Assembly (NCBI GenBank): GCA_012932865.1
Contig: SAXG01000093.1
Span: forward strand, 1-64,000
DNA length: 64,000 bases
From: Amylostereum areolatum
Lineage: Eukaryota > Basidiomycota > Agaricomycetes > Russulales > Stereaceae
Reading direction: 5' to 3'
Below the pieces are notes generated by a model. That model was not told the DNA's origin and made no database searches. It worked only from the letters and a program-made list of their open reading frames with translations. Shown piece by piece: positions 10,390 to 22,900 of the stretch (position 1 is its first letter; each line of letters begins with the position of its first letter). The position numbers were made by a program, and so were the translations under genes.

Positions 10390-13300
10390 ATGATCCCGCT
10401 CATCCCGACGCTCGCACTTGCTTTCTTCTCCTTCATATCTTCTTCTTTCGTCCTTCTGCGTATCATAGTTCCTGTTCTTCCTCCTCACCCTTTGAGCAAA
10501 CGCGTTCGTCCAGTGCGTGTCGAGTTTTTGTCTCTCTGTTCGTTGTTGGACTAACGTAACGTGGTCTCAGTCTGAGTTCGGTCTTCCTGACTACCGGTCC
10601 CTTTCTGCGGCCGACAAGAGCCACGTCTGGCTCGCCCTCTGCGACGTCGTAGCCCTCGCCATGTTTCTTTGGGAAGCTACGATGGAGTACAGAGGCTCTT
10701 CCACCGGATTCGCGACTTCAACCGACGTCACGTCCTCCATCCGCATATGGCTCGCCCTCACCCTCAGGCAGACCTGCCTCCTCATCGTTTCCGTCCTCAC
10801 CCTCGCTCACGTGCGCATGGGCAAGCCCGTCTCCTTCGGCGAACGTCATTGGATGCTGTGGGCCCCCGCCGTCGTCCTTGTCATCACTTCGACCGCCATC
10901 GCCGGCGTCCTCGCCGGTACAGGCCTTCCCAGTTTCTTCTTCGGCGTCACGACCTACTCCGCAACGCTCGCCATCGGAAGCACCGTCGCGTTCGGCTGCC
11001 TCGTCGGTACCCTCTACATGATCCGCCGCAACCTCACCGCCCTTACCGAGGACGCCGACTCTTGGCCGCCCGCCAAAGAGCCCGAGGAGAAGCCCCGCCC
11101 GTCGTTCGCGACAGAGGACGTCGACGCTCTGCGGGACGGCAGCTCCTGGATCACCTCCCGCGCCGGTTCGGACCATGACTCCATCTCCGCCTTTTCTTTC
11201 TCCACCCACCACACTCACGTCCAGCACCCCGCGGTCGCCTCCAACCCGTCCATCCCCGCCAAGTCCTCGTTCTGGTTTAACCCTGCCACGCCCCACAACG
11301 GTAATGCTCACGATTCCATTCCTCCCGTGCCTCCCCTTCCGTCGCCGTACCGCGCTCGCGCTCTCGGCGACGATCATCCGGACCCCTTCCGTCGCTGCGA
11401 GTCGCCCACCGCGCACGAAGCTCGCGTCCGCAACGGCTCGTCCAGCTCTTGGCTGACTTCAACAAGCGGCACACGTCCCACTGCGGTTTCCGCGTGGTCC
11501 TACCCCACGTCGCGTCCTGAGTCTCCCGAACTCGACGCGGCCTTGGCGTCGACCCAGGACCTCAACTCCCACCTCCTACGTTCGCGCCCCAACACCCCTG
11601 CCATGTCCAGCGCGCAGGTCCTGGGAGGGTACGGATTTACGCCCTCTACCGGCGATACCGAGAAAGGCTTTTCTACACTCTCGTCCACAGCCACCAAGGA
11701 CGTCGATCTTTCGCTGCCCCGCATCATCAGCTGGTTGGCTGGGATCTGGATTCCTTTCGTGAGTTGCATTGTTGCCCGCGTCGATGCCTCGACTAACGAT
11801 TCGATTCAGGCACTTTCTTCTCCTTACCTTCTCTCTGTAACGTCGTCCCATCCCGAAGCTAACAAGGCCATCTCCATTCTTATCGTCCTTAGCGTTACGA
11901 TTTCTTCCCCGCTTCTGGCTCTCAACATTGTCATGCGCCACGGCGTGCCTGTCCCTACTGGTCTCTTCGAGATGTACAAGGAGCCGCCGTCCATTGTGAA
12001 CCGCGCGCCTTCCCCGGCAACGACACTCCCCGTCTTCTCCACTGAATACAAGCGCAGCGGCAGCATGACCGTCGTAGAAGGCAGGCGCAGCACCGACGTC
12101 TGGCTCGCCAAAGGCGAAGCTGTCGATGGAAAGTCCCGGGTCGGACGTGCGCTTGGGATGCTCGCGCCTTCTCCCAAGCTGTCGGTCCTCCCGCCTGAGG
12201 AGCCCATTGATGAGGAGCCTCTCACGCCTCCTTTGCCCATCCAGGATGCGGAGAGCCTCCCGCCAACCGTGCCTCCGACTCCTCAGTCGTCCAACAGCGC
12301 CGAGCTCGGGCATACCACCCGCACCCGCACCCAGTCCAAGGCTTCCTCCTCCGCGCGCATCAGCGAGTCCGACTCGATCGCGTTCACCACGAAGATCATG
12401 GTCGCCCAACGCCATTATTCCACAATGGCGATGACGATGGTCCTCCCTCCCTCTCCCGTGAAGCCTGATGAAGACGTCCCCACCACGCCCTCTGCGGATG
12501 GCTCCGTCATGGCCACCGGCGTCGCCGTGAGCACGCCCAGCGCGCACCAAGGTCACCTCCGCACGCGCTCCGCGTCTTCGTGGGGCAGCCCGCGCTTCCC
12601 CGTCAGCCCACCGCCGTCCTCCCCGCTCCCGCCCACCCCGCCTTCGGTCCGGTACGCGCGCCTCATGTCCCACAAGAAATCGTACTCCTCCGGCTTCGAC
12701 TTTGGTGCCGTCGGACACGACGACATCAACGAGATCGACGCCCTCTCCGCAGGGTTGCTGCCTCTCCTCGTTCCCGGTCTCAAGGTTGGTTCTGATATGC
12801 GCATCTCGCACGGGGAGGCAATTCCCTCGCCGCACGTGGAGCCTGCTACCACGAGCAGGACGACCAAGCGTGGTAGGCGGTCCGTCGTGAAGCCGACGTA
12901 CGAGTTTGGCGCCATCGAGGGCGACTTCTCCTCGCCCGAGGTGCACTCGACGCCGTACAACAGGAACAACGTACGCGGACGCAAGACTTCGGCGCACAAG
13001 AGGAACCACTTCAGTCTTCCCAGGTCAGCTTTCGTCCACTCTTCTCCCCTCCAATTCTATCCTAATCCCTTCCCTTTTTTCTCACAGCCTCGCTCTTGGC
13101 AAAAACGGCGTGCACTCGCTCGCCGCGTGGACTCAGTCCACTGCTGGCGCGCTTGAGTCCAAGGCCCAGGAATACACCACGCCTTCCGATGGCGTCGACG
13201 CGCGTCGCGCCACGGTCTGCCTCCCCTCCGTCGCCGAAGACGCCGCGTTGACCACACCCCCCAATGCCGACAACCATCGCAACTCCATCGCCGTGCTCCT

Positions 13301-14117
13301 CGCCGCGCTCGAGTTGCCCGCACCGACGGACATGGAAATGAACATGAACATGCTGAACCTCGACGGCCCGCTCCCGTCCGCCAACTCCGAAGTCACGCTC
13401 TTCGACTTCGAGGGCATCGCGCCGCTCGCGGAGAGCACGCCGCCGGACTACCGCCGACACAGCGCGGCCTCGCGCGCGTCCCAGCGCTCGAAGAACGCGC
13501 GCCGGTCCAGCATCATGTACATCAAGTCGGACGAGAACGCCGCGCCCGTGCGCGCTGCTGCAAGCAGCGCTGCTAACGGCCGCAGCGACAAGAGCACCGA
13601 GCCGCAGGCGCAAAGCCGTCTGCGGGAGTGGTCCACGCGAGCCGTGCGCCCGCTCGTGCCCAAGTCGAGCCGATTCTTCCAACCCACCGGCACCGCGAAC
13701 CCCGCATCCGCCTCGTCCTCCGCCGTACCCCCCATCCCCTCCACTTCCCCCTCCACCACCCACGCAGCCGGTCTGCGCCCACTCTCCCTTCTCCAAGATC
13801 GCAGCCTCAATTCGCAGTCAACGCCAGTCGGTACGCGGGGGCTGTCGATCAAGAAGAAGAAGCAGGGCGCGGGTGAGAATGGTGGGGAGAACGCTGGGAG
13901 GGAGACGGGCAAGGCGAGGGACTCGAGGCGGCTGGACGCGGAGAACGCGCCGGTGGCGATGCCCCTGGCGGTCAAGGAGAAGAAGCACAAGCGGCTGAGG
14001 TCGCTCAAGCTCGCGCGGTCGGACACGACGCGCGAGCGCGCGGCGTTGCGCGCGAACGAGGTGTTGCCCGATGTGGTGGTGCGCCCGCCGTCGGAGGCGT
14101 ACAAGATGGGGTGGTAA
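10390..14117 (+). CDS. Predicted seven-helix membrane protein with ~700-residue disordered tail
   Basis: The model is join(10390..10512, 10571..11758, 11810..13023, 13088..14117), 1,184 residues. Introns start GTGCGT, GTGAGT and GTCAGC and end in CAG; CTAAC branch sites are visible in the first two. Hydrophobic segments lie near residues 6-28, 60-76, 99-121, 136-156, 163-191, 424-447 and 457-478, which gives seven helices. A 230-residue Ser/Pro-rich loop separates helices 5 and 6. Residues about 480-1184 are Ser/Pro/Thr-rich and end in basic KEKKHKRLRSLKLARSD. The first helix comes from the short first exon, which supports this start. The topology recalls GPCR-like receptors, but no family motif was recognised, so the function is unknown. 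Confidence 0.8.
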
Positions 14118-14819
14118 ACGCCTTTCCCTGCAAGTCCAGCCTACCAGGCTTGATGATGTGAAGTCTTTGTCGTTTTGCTTTCGGGATTTCGTTTTGAGCT
14201 TTGCTTTGCTTTGTTTCATGGTTTGCTTTCGAACTTCGCTTTTATGTTGTAGTTTTTTTGCTGCTGTCGCGCTGTGTCCCCCCTGCTCTGAGTCCGGTTT
14301 TGTTCCTGCTCCCCCCCCCTCCCCGCTTATTCTTGATTCGCACGTTCTCGATATGTTTACGCTGTCCCCGCTTTGATCCTCCCACCACCACGCTTTCCTC
14401 CACGCTCCTGACGTTTTCACGAGCTCATCTCACTCACGCTTTCCTCGCTCTCGCTCTCGATAAGTATTTGTTTATCTACTGCTCTCCCTAGCTCGAAGCT
14501 AGTGCTGACTACCCACCGTCATCCTCCAATTATGCTCTCAACTATGCGCCCCTCTCCTCCAGCTCTGAAATAGGTTTATCGCTTTCTTACGTACCGCTGT
14601 CAAGTGCTTTCCGTCGCTGTCGTTCTCGACGAACTATTTACCTTACCATACGCGCCACGCGCCCACTGTATACCATAAAATTCTACCTTCATTTCACCAC
14701 CATCCAGCAGGTGTGGCGTGCCCGTCGCACCACACAGAGAGGTGACGAAGAAAATTGCGAACAAAGTGTCATGCGATGCGCAAAATAGAGTACTACAGTA
14801 GTTGAAGTATACAAGCCGT
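14118..14819. other. Convergent intergenic region
   Basis: This contains the 3' flanks of the 7-helix gene and of the TEX1 gene. The sequence is T/C-rich after the stop of the former. No gene or RNA was recognised. Confidence 0.5.
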
Positions 14820-16233
14820 TCAGACGCCGGGACCGAACAAACTCACAATCGCCACGGGTGGCGGGCCACCATCCCTCAGCTTCGTCTGTCCACAGTACGC
14901 GATAACGTATTTTGAAGGATGCCAGGTTACCGTAGGCGACGGCGCTTAGTGCAGGCACGCGGTGCAACGGTGCGCCCGTCTCCGTTCCGCACTGAAGACG
15001 CGCATACATTCAGCAACAACGAACGAGAGAGCACAAGGAAGGACGCGGACACACAATGTCGATGTAGTTCCCTGTGCTGGATATGGCGAGGAATTCGCCG
15101 TCGTGCGAGAAGCTCAGCGCCGTGATCGAATGTCTGGTTTTTTTTTCGTGGGGCCATGAGCAATCTGCGGTCGATGGAAGGCAAGGAAGAAAGACACGCA
15201 CTCGCAGGACGTGATCGTCCGCGCGCATATCCACTCCGTCGTGTCGAACATGTTCACGATCGAGTCGTGCCCGCCCGAGGCGAGGTATCGCCCCCGCGGA
15301 TCGAGTGCCGCGGCGACGCATCCTCCAACGTGCGCCGCAGGGTTCTCACACAGGGTTAGGGAGGGGTAGTCCGTGATGCGGATGGTAGTGTTCGGAGTTG
15401 TGGGTGAGGATGACGCCGTCGCCTGCGAAGTTGAACATCGCCGTCGAGGCCATCATCGGCTGTTGGTGGTCGTCTTTACGCGGTATATCGTAACCCCAGA
15501 AGACGACGAACGTACGTTGTCGCGCTCTACGGAAGCCCATGTCTCCTTGCCATCTTCCCCGTGCTTTCCGTACGCCATGAAGAAGAGCTGGTGGCTGGCG
15601 GAGACGTAGAGGAGGGTCTTCCCGTCGGGGGAATAGTTGGTCTGCACAGGTGTTGTCTTGAGCGAGCATTGCTGAACGTGTCTGCTCTCTGCACCGGCTT
15701 GTCAGCCAGAGAACATGCAACGAGCGAGCGCATACGCACGACGCGCGTCCCAAAACACAATCCTGCGGTCCTTTTGACTCGAGGAGCAGAAGAGCTCGGG
15801 ATGGGTCGGATTCCATGTCACGTAGTCCACCTCTTCCGAGTGTGCCCCCGAGAACAGCGATGCACTCCTCATCTCCATCTGCACCCAGCCCAAATCAGCA
15901 CCACCCCCTCGACAACCACGCAGAAGAACGCACGCTCTTGTCGGGCTGCCAAACGCGCACGATCTTGTCAATGCCGACCGCGGCGAGCTTCTTTCCGTCA
16001 CAGCTCCACGCGACATGATTCATGCCTTGCGTCGAATTAATGCGCATGTCGCGCGGACGGAAGGCAGAGAAGGTGGGTGTCTAGCGCGGCGTCAGGCCTG
16101 AGGGAAACCCAGACGCGGGGCGAGAGCGTACGTGAACATTGCGAACGGCAAAAGTGGTGTGGGGTGGTGGAGATGGAGGTCGCTGAGGAGGGGGGACCTC
16201 GTCGTCGTCCTTGCCGTTGGGTGCGGAGCTCAT
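14820..16233 (-). CDS. tex1: WD40 protein TEX1/THOC3 (THO/TREX complex), two single-base frameshifts
   Basis: Seven exons: complement(join(14820..14991, 15055..15133, 15202..15459, 15516..15688, 15740..15878, 15934..16080, 16132..16233)). The protein aligns in order with THOC3: NHVAWSCDGKKLAAVG, VRVWQPDK, VDYVTWNPTHPELFCSSSQKD, TNYSPDGK, RITDYPSL, AAALDPRGRYLASGGHDSIVNMFD, ITALSFSHDGEFLAISS and VTWHPSKYVIAYCG. TEX1 is the beta-propeller subunit of THO, which couples transcription to mRNA export. One extra base near 15393 (exon 5) and one near 14934 (exon 7) break the frame. Exon lengths are exactly one base too long in both places. This is either an assembly error or a recent pseudogene. A U1 gene lies 146 bp upstream on the same strand. 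Confidence 0.85.
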
Positions 16234-16343
16234 CGTGGTCGTCGACATCGAGCGCGTCGCGCGATTGCGAGCGCCGAGCCGTCCATCACGTGCAAAGGAT
16301 ATATATTTCCGAATCAGGTATGTATTTAAATATATTACATGGC

Positions 16344-16357
16344 AGGGTTAGGGTTAG
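16344..16357 (-). promoter_or_regulatory. TTAGGG-type motif downstream of U1 copy A, upstream of tex1
   Basis: AGGGTTAGGGTTAG on the plus strand is two telomere-type repeats at an internal site. The same motif follows U1 copy B at a similar distance. It lies between the U1 3' end and the tex1 start and could bind a Tbf1/TRF-like factor. That role is inferred from yeast, where Tbf1 acts at snoRNA genes. Confidence 0.45.
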
Positions 16358-16379
16358 CGGGATAAACCGACAATAAAAA

Positions 16380-16554
16380 GGCCCGCCCAGCCCGAGGGCC
16401 GAAGCGGGACAGGGAAATATTGCGACGGTGCACACACCGAAGCATGTACAAACCGCGAGTTCCCTCTGTATGGACAGGGTCGCCGTGCTATGGAAGGACC
16501 CCGTGGCCCACAACCCCAGGTACGTGAAGGGGACTGTGCCATCAAGGTAAGTAT
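16380..16554 (-). ncRNA. U1 spliceosomal snRNA, copy A
   Basis: The 175-nt RNA begins ATACTTACCT, the invariant U1 5' end that pairs with 5' splice sites. Stem-loops follow in U1 order. SL-I (CACAGTCCCC/TGGGGTTGTG) has the loop TTCACGTACC, partly matching the U1-70K loop. SL-II (ACGGGGTC/GACCCTGT) has a loop containing CATAGCACGG, comparable to the U1A site. SL-III is capped by a C(UUCG)G tetraloop. A single-stranded AATATTT follows, then a strong 3' hairpin (CCCGCT...GGCGGG). The RNA is identical to copy B. It bases-pairs with pre-mRNA 5' splice sites in the U1 snRNP. The 3' end is inferred from where the two copies diverge. Confidence 0.88.
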
Positions 16555-16582
16555 GAAGTTCCATCAACGCGAGGTGGGTGGA

Positions 16583-16654
16583 CTTTTATAGGCTAGGGGA
16601 CGGGCACGGACCCGGCTCTGCAGAACCTCGAGGTGGGGACGAGCGACGGGTGTC
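16583..16654 (-). promoter_or_regulatory. U1 copy A promoter (TATA and upstream elements)
   Basis: TATAAAAG lies at 16590-16583, 36 bp before the RNA start. A CGGGTCCGTGCCCG motif sits at 16614-16601. A 22-bp element beginning GACACCCGTCGC at 16654-16633 (about -100 to -79) matches copy B at 21 of 22 positions and at the same spacing. The sequence around the TATA box is also conserved, although the farther flanks are not. Confidence 0.7.
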
Positions 16655-16655
16655 G

Positions 16656-18026
16656 GGAGCGGGGTTTGGACAACCTTCACGCCTTCGCTTCATCCAGGTC
16701 AGAGGTTATAAGTATACGGGACACGAGGATCCTGAACTTGAGAAGGTTTGACGAAAGTGTCTCGTCTCTGCCTCGGGGAGACTAAAGTATACGGAGACTA
16801 ATCTCAGCTTCAGACGTAAAAGCAGCGCGTTGGTTCTCAGTACGACTCCTTTGCCTTCGGTATCGAAAGGGGATGTAACGACGGTACGTGGACGTGTATG
16901 ACCTTTTGCTGGAAAGTATCGTACCGATGCTCCTTTATTAGCGGTCGAAATGCGGGGAGGATACGATGAAGAGTTTATTCTCTCAAGAACTTGGACTTGG
17001 TGTCATGCGGCAACTTCCCCCCCCCCCCCCTACGATATGGACGCGTAGGACGCGTGCGAAGGTACATTTTCGAATCTCTTGACGGAATTCTCACTCACGG
17101 CACTGGTAGTACAGGAGTCGCTTACACTGTCAGGCTTGCAAGAGCTGCCTTTGCCTTCAATTCAGAATGGCTGGTCACGAATCACTCATAAACTCATGAT
17201 CCAAATCACACCTGTGCAGGAGCTCATTCTGGCGAATTCGCGGATACAAGGCCGTCACTTAACGTGAGCCGAACTCCCTCACAGCACCCACATCCTGAGT
17301 GAAAATTCTCACCACAAGGTCATATGTCGTAGTCGAGCATATGCGCCCCCACAAAAATGCGCACAAGCACAGAGACTACTAGACGGCTCTGCCGTGCCGC
17401 CACCGGGTGCTATTCTCGGTGTCTTTTATCCTTGATTGACGTGGGTGAAGAGAAGAAAACAAGGTATAGTCCAAGTCTCTGGGACGTATCTGGCTTCCTT
17501 CGGATCGATCGTGCGCTCGGAAGAAGAGGTGGAGACGGAGTAACCCAGTTTTGAATGAGCCTGACTGCATTTCCCCTGGCCAGCAAACCGTCTCACTTCC
17601 CAAACTACTCACCTGATGCGCCTCGTCCTTGTCAGTTTCTTCAAAGTTGCCTTTTCGTTCCCCCATTCCCACATCTCCCGCTAGGTCCATGCTGCAAGTC
17701 GACACCTGACTTCCGCGGGCGGGCCGTGCACACTGCGTATACGCCTCGTGCTTGACTGTGCCAGAGGCTCCATGGCCGCTCTTGAGAGGCCACCAGGTGA
17801 AAATATGCGTACATATGGAACACAAGCTCGGTCCATCTTCGGTCTTGTCTTGTCCTACGCTGCTGCGACCGGGCCTATGTCGGGGACTTTACACTACTCT
17901 CGTTGGCATGGTCAACCTGCTACCAAAGAACGATGTACGACCAGCGACACCTTCTCTACATTCTTGATCGGGTATAAAGGCCAACGTGCTCGTTTCTCGT
18001 CTAGTATCAGTCTTCGCTTTTGCAAA
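16656..18026. other. Intergenic region upstream of the cellobiohydrolase gene
   Basis: About 1.4 kb without a supported gene. It contains a C14 run at 17017-17030. A TATA box, GGTATAAAGG, at 17971-17980 lies about 55 bp before the cellobiohydrolase start and is probably its promoter. Confidence 0.55.
17972..17979 (+). promoter_or_regulatory. TATA box of GH7 cellobiohydrolase gene
   Basis: GTATAAAG about 55 bp before the ATG is consistent with a strong inducible cellulase promoter. No clear CreA-type repressor site was found close by. Confidence 0.55.
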
Positions 18027-19510
18027 ATGATCCACACAGCTTCACTCATCACTTTTTCTCTCCTCGTCGCCGTATACGGTCAACAGGTCGGCACGCTCCA
18101 AGCTGAAGTCCACCCGACGCTCAGCACTCAGACGTGTACCGCCGGCGGTTCATGCACCACCAAAGCTAACAAGATTGTCCTCGACTCCAACTGGCGATAC
18201 CTCCACCAGACCAGCAGCAGCACCAACTGCTACACCGGCAACGAATGGGATACGACGCTGTGCCCCGACCCAAGCACATGTGCGACCAACTGTGCCGTCG
18301 ACGGCGCCGACTACACAGGTACATTTCCTCCTTCATTACCTCCCTTGACGTCCAACTCAATTACGCGTCTTGTGCAGGAACGTATGGGATCACCACGAGC
18401 AGCAACGAGCTCACGCTCAAGTTCGTCACCGACGGCCCCTTCTCGACGAACATCGGTTCCCGCGTCTTCCTCATGGCCGACGACGCGCACTACGAGATCT
18501 TCAACCTCAAGAACCAAGAGTTCACATTCACCGTCGACATGTCTCAACTTCCGTGCGGTCTCAACGGCGCTCTCTACTTTGTCCAAATGGACGCCGATGG
18601 TGGCGTAGCGCGCTTCCCCGCCAACAAGGCCGGTGCTGCGTACGGTACGGGATACTGCGACTCTCAGTGCCCGCACGACTTGAAGTTCATCGATGGCGCG
18701 GTACGTATTTGCCTCCCTAACTCACCTCCTCCACCTCCTTATCGTGCGTCCTTGTAGGCTAACGTGATCGACTGGACTCCTTCGCCTACCGATGTCAACT
18801 CCGGCACTGGCATGTTCGGTACATGCTGCACCGAAATGGACGTCTGGGAAGCTAACTCGATGGCCGAGGCCGTCACCCCGCACGTCTGCACCGTCGACGG
18901 TCAGACCCAGTGCTCCGGCACCGACTGCGGCGACGGTGACTTGCGCTACGACGGCGTGTGCGATAAGGACGGGTGTGACTACAACTCCTTCCGCATGGGC
19001 GACAAAACCTTCCTCGGCCCCGGCATGACCGTCGACACCACCCAGCCCATCACCGTTGTCACCCAGTTCTTCACCTCCAACAACGCCTCGAGCGGTACGC
19101 TCTCCGAGATCCGCCGCCTCTACGTCCAGAACGGGCAGGTCATCCCAAACTCGCAGACGAACGTCCCCGGCATGGCCACGTTCGATTCCGTCACGGACGC
19201 GTTTTGCGACGCACAGAAGGCCGCGTTCGGTGATACCAACTCCTTTGAGAGCCGTGGCGGTCTCGCGCGCTTGGGCGACGCGTTCCAGGCGGGCATGGTG
19301 CTCGTGATGTCGCTCTGGGACGACCACGACGTCAACATGCTCTGGCTCGACTCCGACTACCCGGCAGGCTCCAGCACCTCACAGCCTGGCATTGCGCGGG
19401 GCTCGTGTGCGACGACGTCCGGCGTGCCCACACAGGTGGAGGCACAGAGCCCAAACGCCCAGGTGACGTTCTCCAACATCAAGGTCGGCCCCATCGGCTC
19501 GACGTTCTAA
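18027..19510 (+). CDS. GH7 cellobiohydrolase (CBHI type), no carbohydrate-binding module
   Basis: The model is join(18027..18318, 18378..18700, 18758..19510), 455 residues. A signal peptide ([20 protein letters not shown]) precedes the mature start QQVGTLQAE. The family 7 catalytic motif EMDVWE gives E231, D233 and E236 as nucleophile, auxiliary acid and acid/base. The paired cysteines of GH7 enzymes are present. It hydrolyses cellobiose units from the reducing ends of cellulose and is secreted. It ends at GPIGSTF without a linker or CBM1. Length and motifs are complete, so the enzyme should be functional. Confidence 0.96.
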
Positions 19511-19919
19511 AGTCGCGTCGCAGTTGGGTGAGCCATCGATTTCGTCGCCCTCGATAACCTCTCGTCGATACTTATTCTGAATACGAAGGAATGATGCTTT
19601 ATTTCACCGAGTCCAGCTGGCCCTAGTTTGTAGATTGGGACATGTACAGAATTTCAATAAAATACCCCGGACGATGTTTGACCTCGTACTTCACGCTGGC
19701 GTCCGCGCACGAAACGCGCCGCGGAAATATCCTCCCATGGTGCAAATTAGTTAGGTTGAATTCGACGGAGGGTTGCAGTACTGCGGGTTAAGTGTCCTCA
19801 GACAGTCTCACCCACCAGCTCGTGCCGATAAACCAAGTCATTAGCCGTGTAGTATGGGATAGAATCTACATGTGAACAAAATGCCAAAAAAAACGCGTCG
19901 AACGATCGTCACCCACCCC
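19511..19919. other. Convergent 3' flanks of cellobiohydrolase and lipin genes
   Basis: AATAAA at 19656-19661, 146 bp after the cellobiohydrolase stop, is a likely polyadenylation signal for that gene. Nothing else was recognised. Confidence 0.5.
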
Positions 19920-22900
19920 TCATAAGAACGGCACATTCTGCATCTCGCCGGTCGCAAACAGGTCCTCATCGAAAGCCTGTTCCGCCGCCTCCTCTTCCTC
20001 ATACACGTCCTCCTCACCGTCACCCCCGCCCTCTGCTCCAAATTCCAACTCCTCCTCATCGTCCGACGAAGCCTGCGAGCCCGGCAACGAGCCGGGCATA
20101 CTCTCCATGCTCCGTCTCCTCCTCGCCCTCTTCTCGATCTCGCTCTCGAACCCTGTGGCCCCGCCCCCTTCGGCTTCCTCGTCCGAGCCCGAGAATCTCG
20201 TCGAAGACGCCTCCGGGCTAGCGCTGCGGCTAGGGGACAGCGCGAAGCTCGCAAGCGTACTCGATAGGCGTTCGATGCTGGACAGCTGCCGCTGCCTCTG
20301 CGGCATCTCCTTCCCCTCCATCGTCCGTCCCCGGGGCCCATCCGCGTTGTTGGTGTAACTGTAGTTCTTCCCGCCGGCTCTGCTGACACTCCCGCTGCCC
20401 GTGTTCCGCAGGCTGAAGTTCCGCAGCCGCGCGAACGTGCTCTGGTTCGAGGTATCCGAACGCGCGCTGAGTGCGGGCGAGGGTGGGGCCAGGTCGGGGA
20501 GGGGGAAGTCCATCATTGGCGTTTTCCAGAAGTTGTTGTCAGTGTAGGCCGTCTCCCACTTGTGCTGGATCGGTGGAAACATTTGGTCGACGAGGTCGGT
20601 CATATGTATGTAGCTTGCCACGGATCTATCCAGCCGTCCGTCAGGTCGATGAACGACGGGAAGAGAAGTATGAAGAGAGACGCACGGAGAGTTGTACCCA
20701 GCCAGCTCAAGCAGCTCCATCTTGACTTCCCCATTCGAGTCGATCGTGAAGATGCGCGAGCTGGGGATGTTCACGCTACGGTAGGACAGCGCGTCGGTGA
20801 TGCGGTTTCCAAAGCCCGCGTAGAACGGGTGTGGCGCGGACGTGCCGAACAGGCGCTGGATGTCGCGCAGGCAGGCCATCTTGAACATCTCGGGCTTGCG
20901 CATGATGACCTCCCGGTGCAGAGACGCCATGAGCCGATCCGGGCTCATGATGACGGGCCCCTCGGGGAGCTGGTAATCGTTCTGCTTGATCCCCTGTAGA
21001 TAGTACCGCGTCGAGTCCGCCTGGCCGATCGCGCGCGAGGTGAGGTACATGATCTTGTATCCGTTCCTGCAGATGTCGGTGTATAGCTTCGCCACGCCGA
21101 GATGTGTCCAGTCGCGGCCGATCATGGTGAAGACGTGGCCGAGGGCGTCAGACCTGTGGAGCACATACGGAGTCAGAAAGGCGGAAGGAGGCATGATGTG
21201 AGACGCACTTGGTAATGGTTCCGTCGATGTCGGATACCACGATGTGGTCAGTGGAATCCCAGACGAAGATCCGTGCAGTACAGGCCACGGTTCCCGTTGT
21301 GGACAGTGCAAACGTGATCGTATTCGCTCCCGGTTGCAACTCTAGAGCTTCCTGTACTTACCACATCAGCGCTCCATCCAACCAATGCAAAAGGGGTTGA
21401 CGCTCACCAGCTGATCGGATGATAGACGGAGGGTCTTCGCGAAACGCTTCGACTCGTCCTTTGGCAAGTCCACCTTAGGCAGCGACGGCGGCGAAGTCTG
21501 GCTCGCAGGCTCTTCTTTGACGGCCGTAGTGGGGGGCGCAGACAGCGTGGACGCCGTTCTTGGGTTCGAAGGTTGTGCCGTGACGTCCACAGTGTTGCTG
21601 ACGATATCCTGTCCAAGGATCAGCGCTCGATCACATATGTATACCCAACAAACGTACGGAGGGCTCGGGAGCAGTACTATGCTCCTTCAGCGTGGGTCTT
21701 TGCACTTTCACGTTTGCAGTTCGTTCGCGGTCCCTGGATATCGGGGGAGCGTTCGAGCGTACGTCGACGCTCTGCGTCCGCGCACCCTTGGTCCCGCGTC
21801 TCCACCACCGCACCCACGACGTCCTCTCCCTCGTCTGCCCTTCTGGTTCGCGTCGGTCGTACTCCCCATCCGACAGGGGCCCTTCGTCGTCACTCCGTGC
21901 CTCCTGATCGCGCTCGCGCTCCGGCTCGGATAACGCGCCATCGTCCATGCCGAGTTCAGGTGGAAGGCTCTTACTTCGATGATAGTCGGAACGTGCAGCA
22001 TCGCCCTCATCGTCCGCGTCCTCGGCCGTATACTCCTCGAGAAGAGGGGTGGGTTTGGGCTTGGTGTGCGAGAACTTGGCTTTGACGGGAGAACGTTGGG
22101 GGAACGCACCCCATTCCCAAGAGTATTCGTCCGTGGGCGCGAGGGTTATGTTGGGCGGGGCAGAGGGTGCGCGAAGGTTGGGAAAGGGGATCGGGGGGAG
22201 GTTAGGGCTAGAAGAGGGCGAGGGGGAGTGGATCGGCAGGGGTGGGTTCGAGGGTGATGCGGATGAGGGTGAGGCTGTCTGAGGAAAGGGGACGGTGGAG
22301 GGTTCTTCTGGAGGATCATGGTAGGTTGAACTAGAGACTTGTTGCGAATGGTACCCGCCCATGTCCATCATAACATCTGTGAGTCGTGAGTACAGGTCGG
22401 GAGAAAAAGGGTCTGCGAACGTACCGCCGTTGTCGACGATACGGCTGTCCGGGACATCGTCTGAAATCGAATATATTGCTTCGCCGTCCAGGTTGCTACC
22501 TCCCTCGGCTTGTCCTCTTCCCAAGTCCTGAGCGAGATTGTACGCCCCGGAGAGTTTGTCTCGGACGTTCTGTGAGGCCTCCTTTTCGGATTCCGCTATA
22601 GCACGCATTACGGCAGTCCCCAGTCCTGCGGAACGTTTGAATATTGTCGACGGCCGAGCGATCTCATCCTGCGAATTCTCTTCTCCCTGTGCGTCCGTTT
22701 GTGATTCAGAGGGGGCCTCGGGGGCCTCAGGCTGCTGAGGCGAGGCAGCGTCCAAATCAAGGAAATCGGGCTCCTGTCCAGCGTCCTCCGAATCTTTCGC
22801 GCCAAACCTGCCTGTGTGTTCTTGCTGAGTGCTGGTGCTGGGCTCGCCGGGCGTCGTCGGCGACAGCAGAGGACTGGTGATGAGATCTTCTGGAATCTCG

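Noticed and set aside
11576..13009. 477-codon minus-strand frame opposite the seven-helix gene
   Set aside because: Shadow of a GC-rich coding exon. It is Arg/Gly-rich and has no motif, and the plus-strand gene splices cleanly.
16286..16567. Peptide frame (THTYLDG-like) shared between 16.3 kb and 34.1 kb
   Set aside because: It is a translation of the U1 RNA copies. Conservation is at the RNA level and follows the stem-loops, not codons.
17748..18608. Earlier start for the cellobiohydrolase at about 17748
   Set aside because: The signal peptide and TATA spacing fix the ATG at 18027. Upstream codons are promoter sequence.
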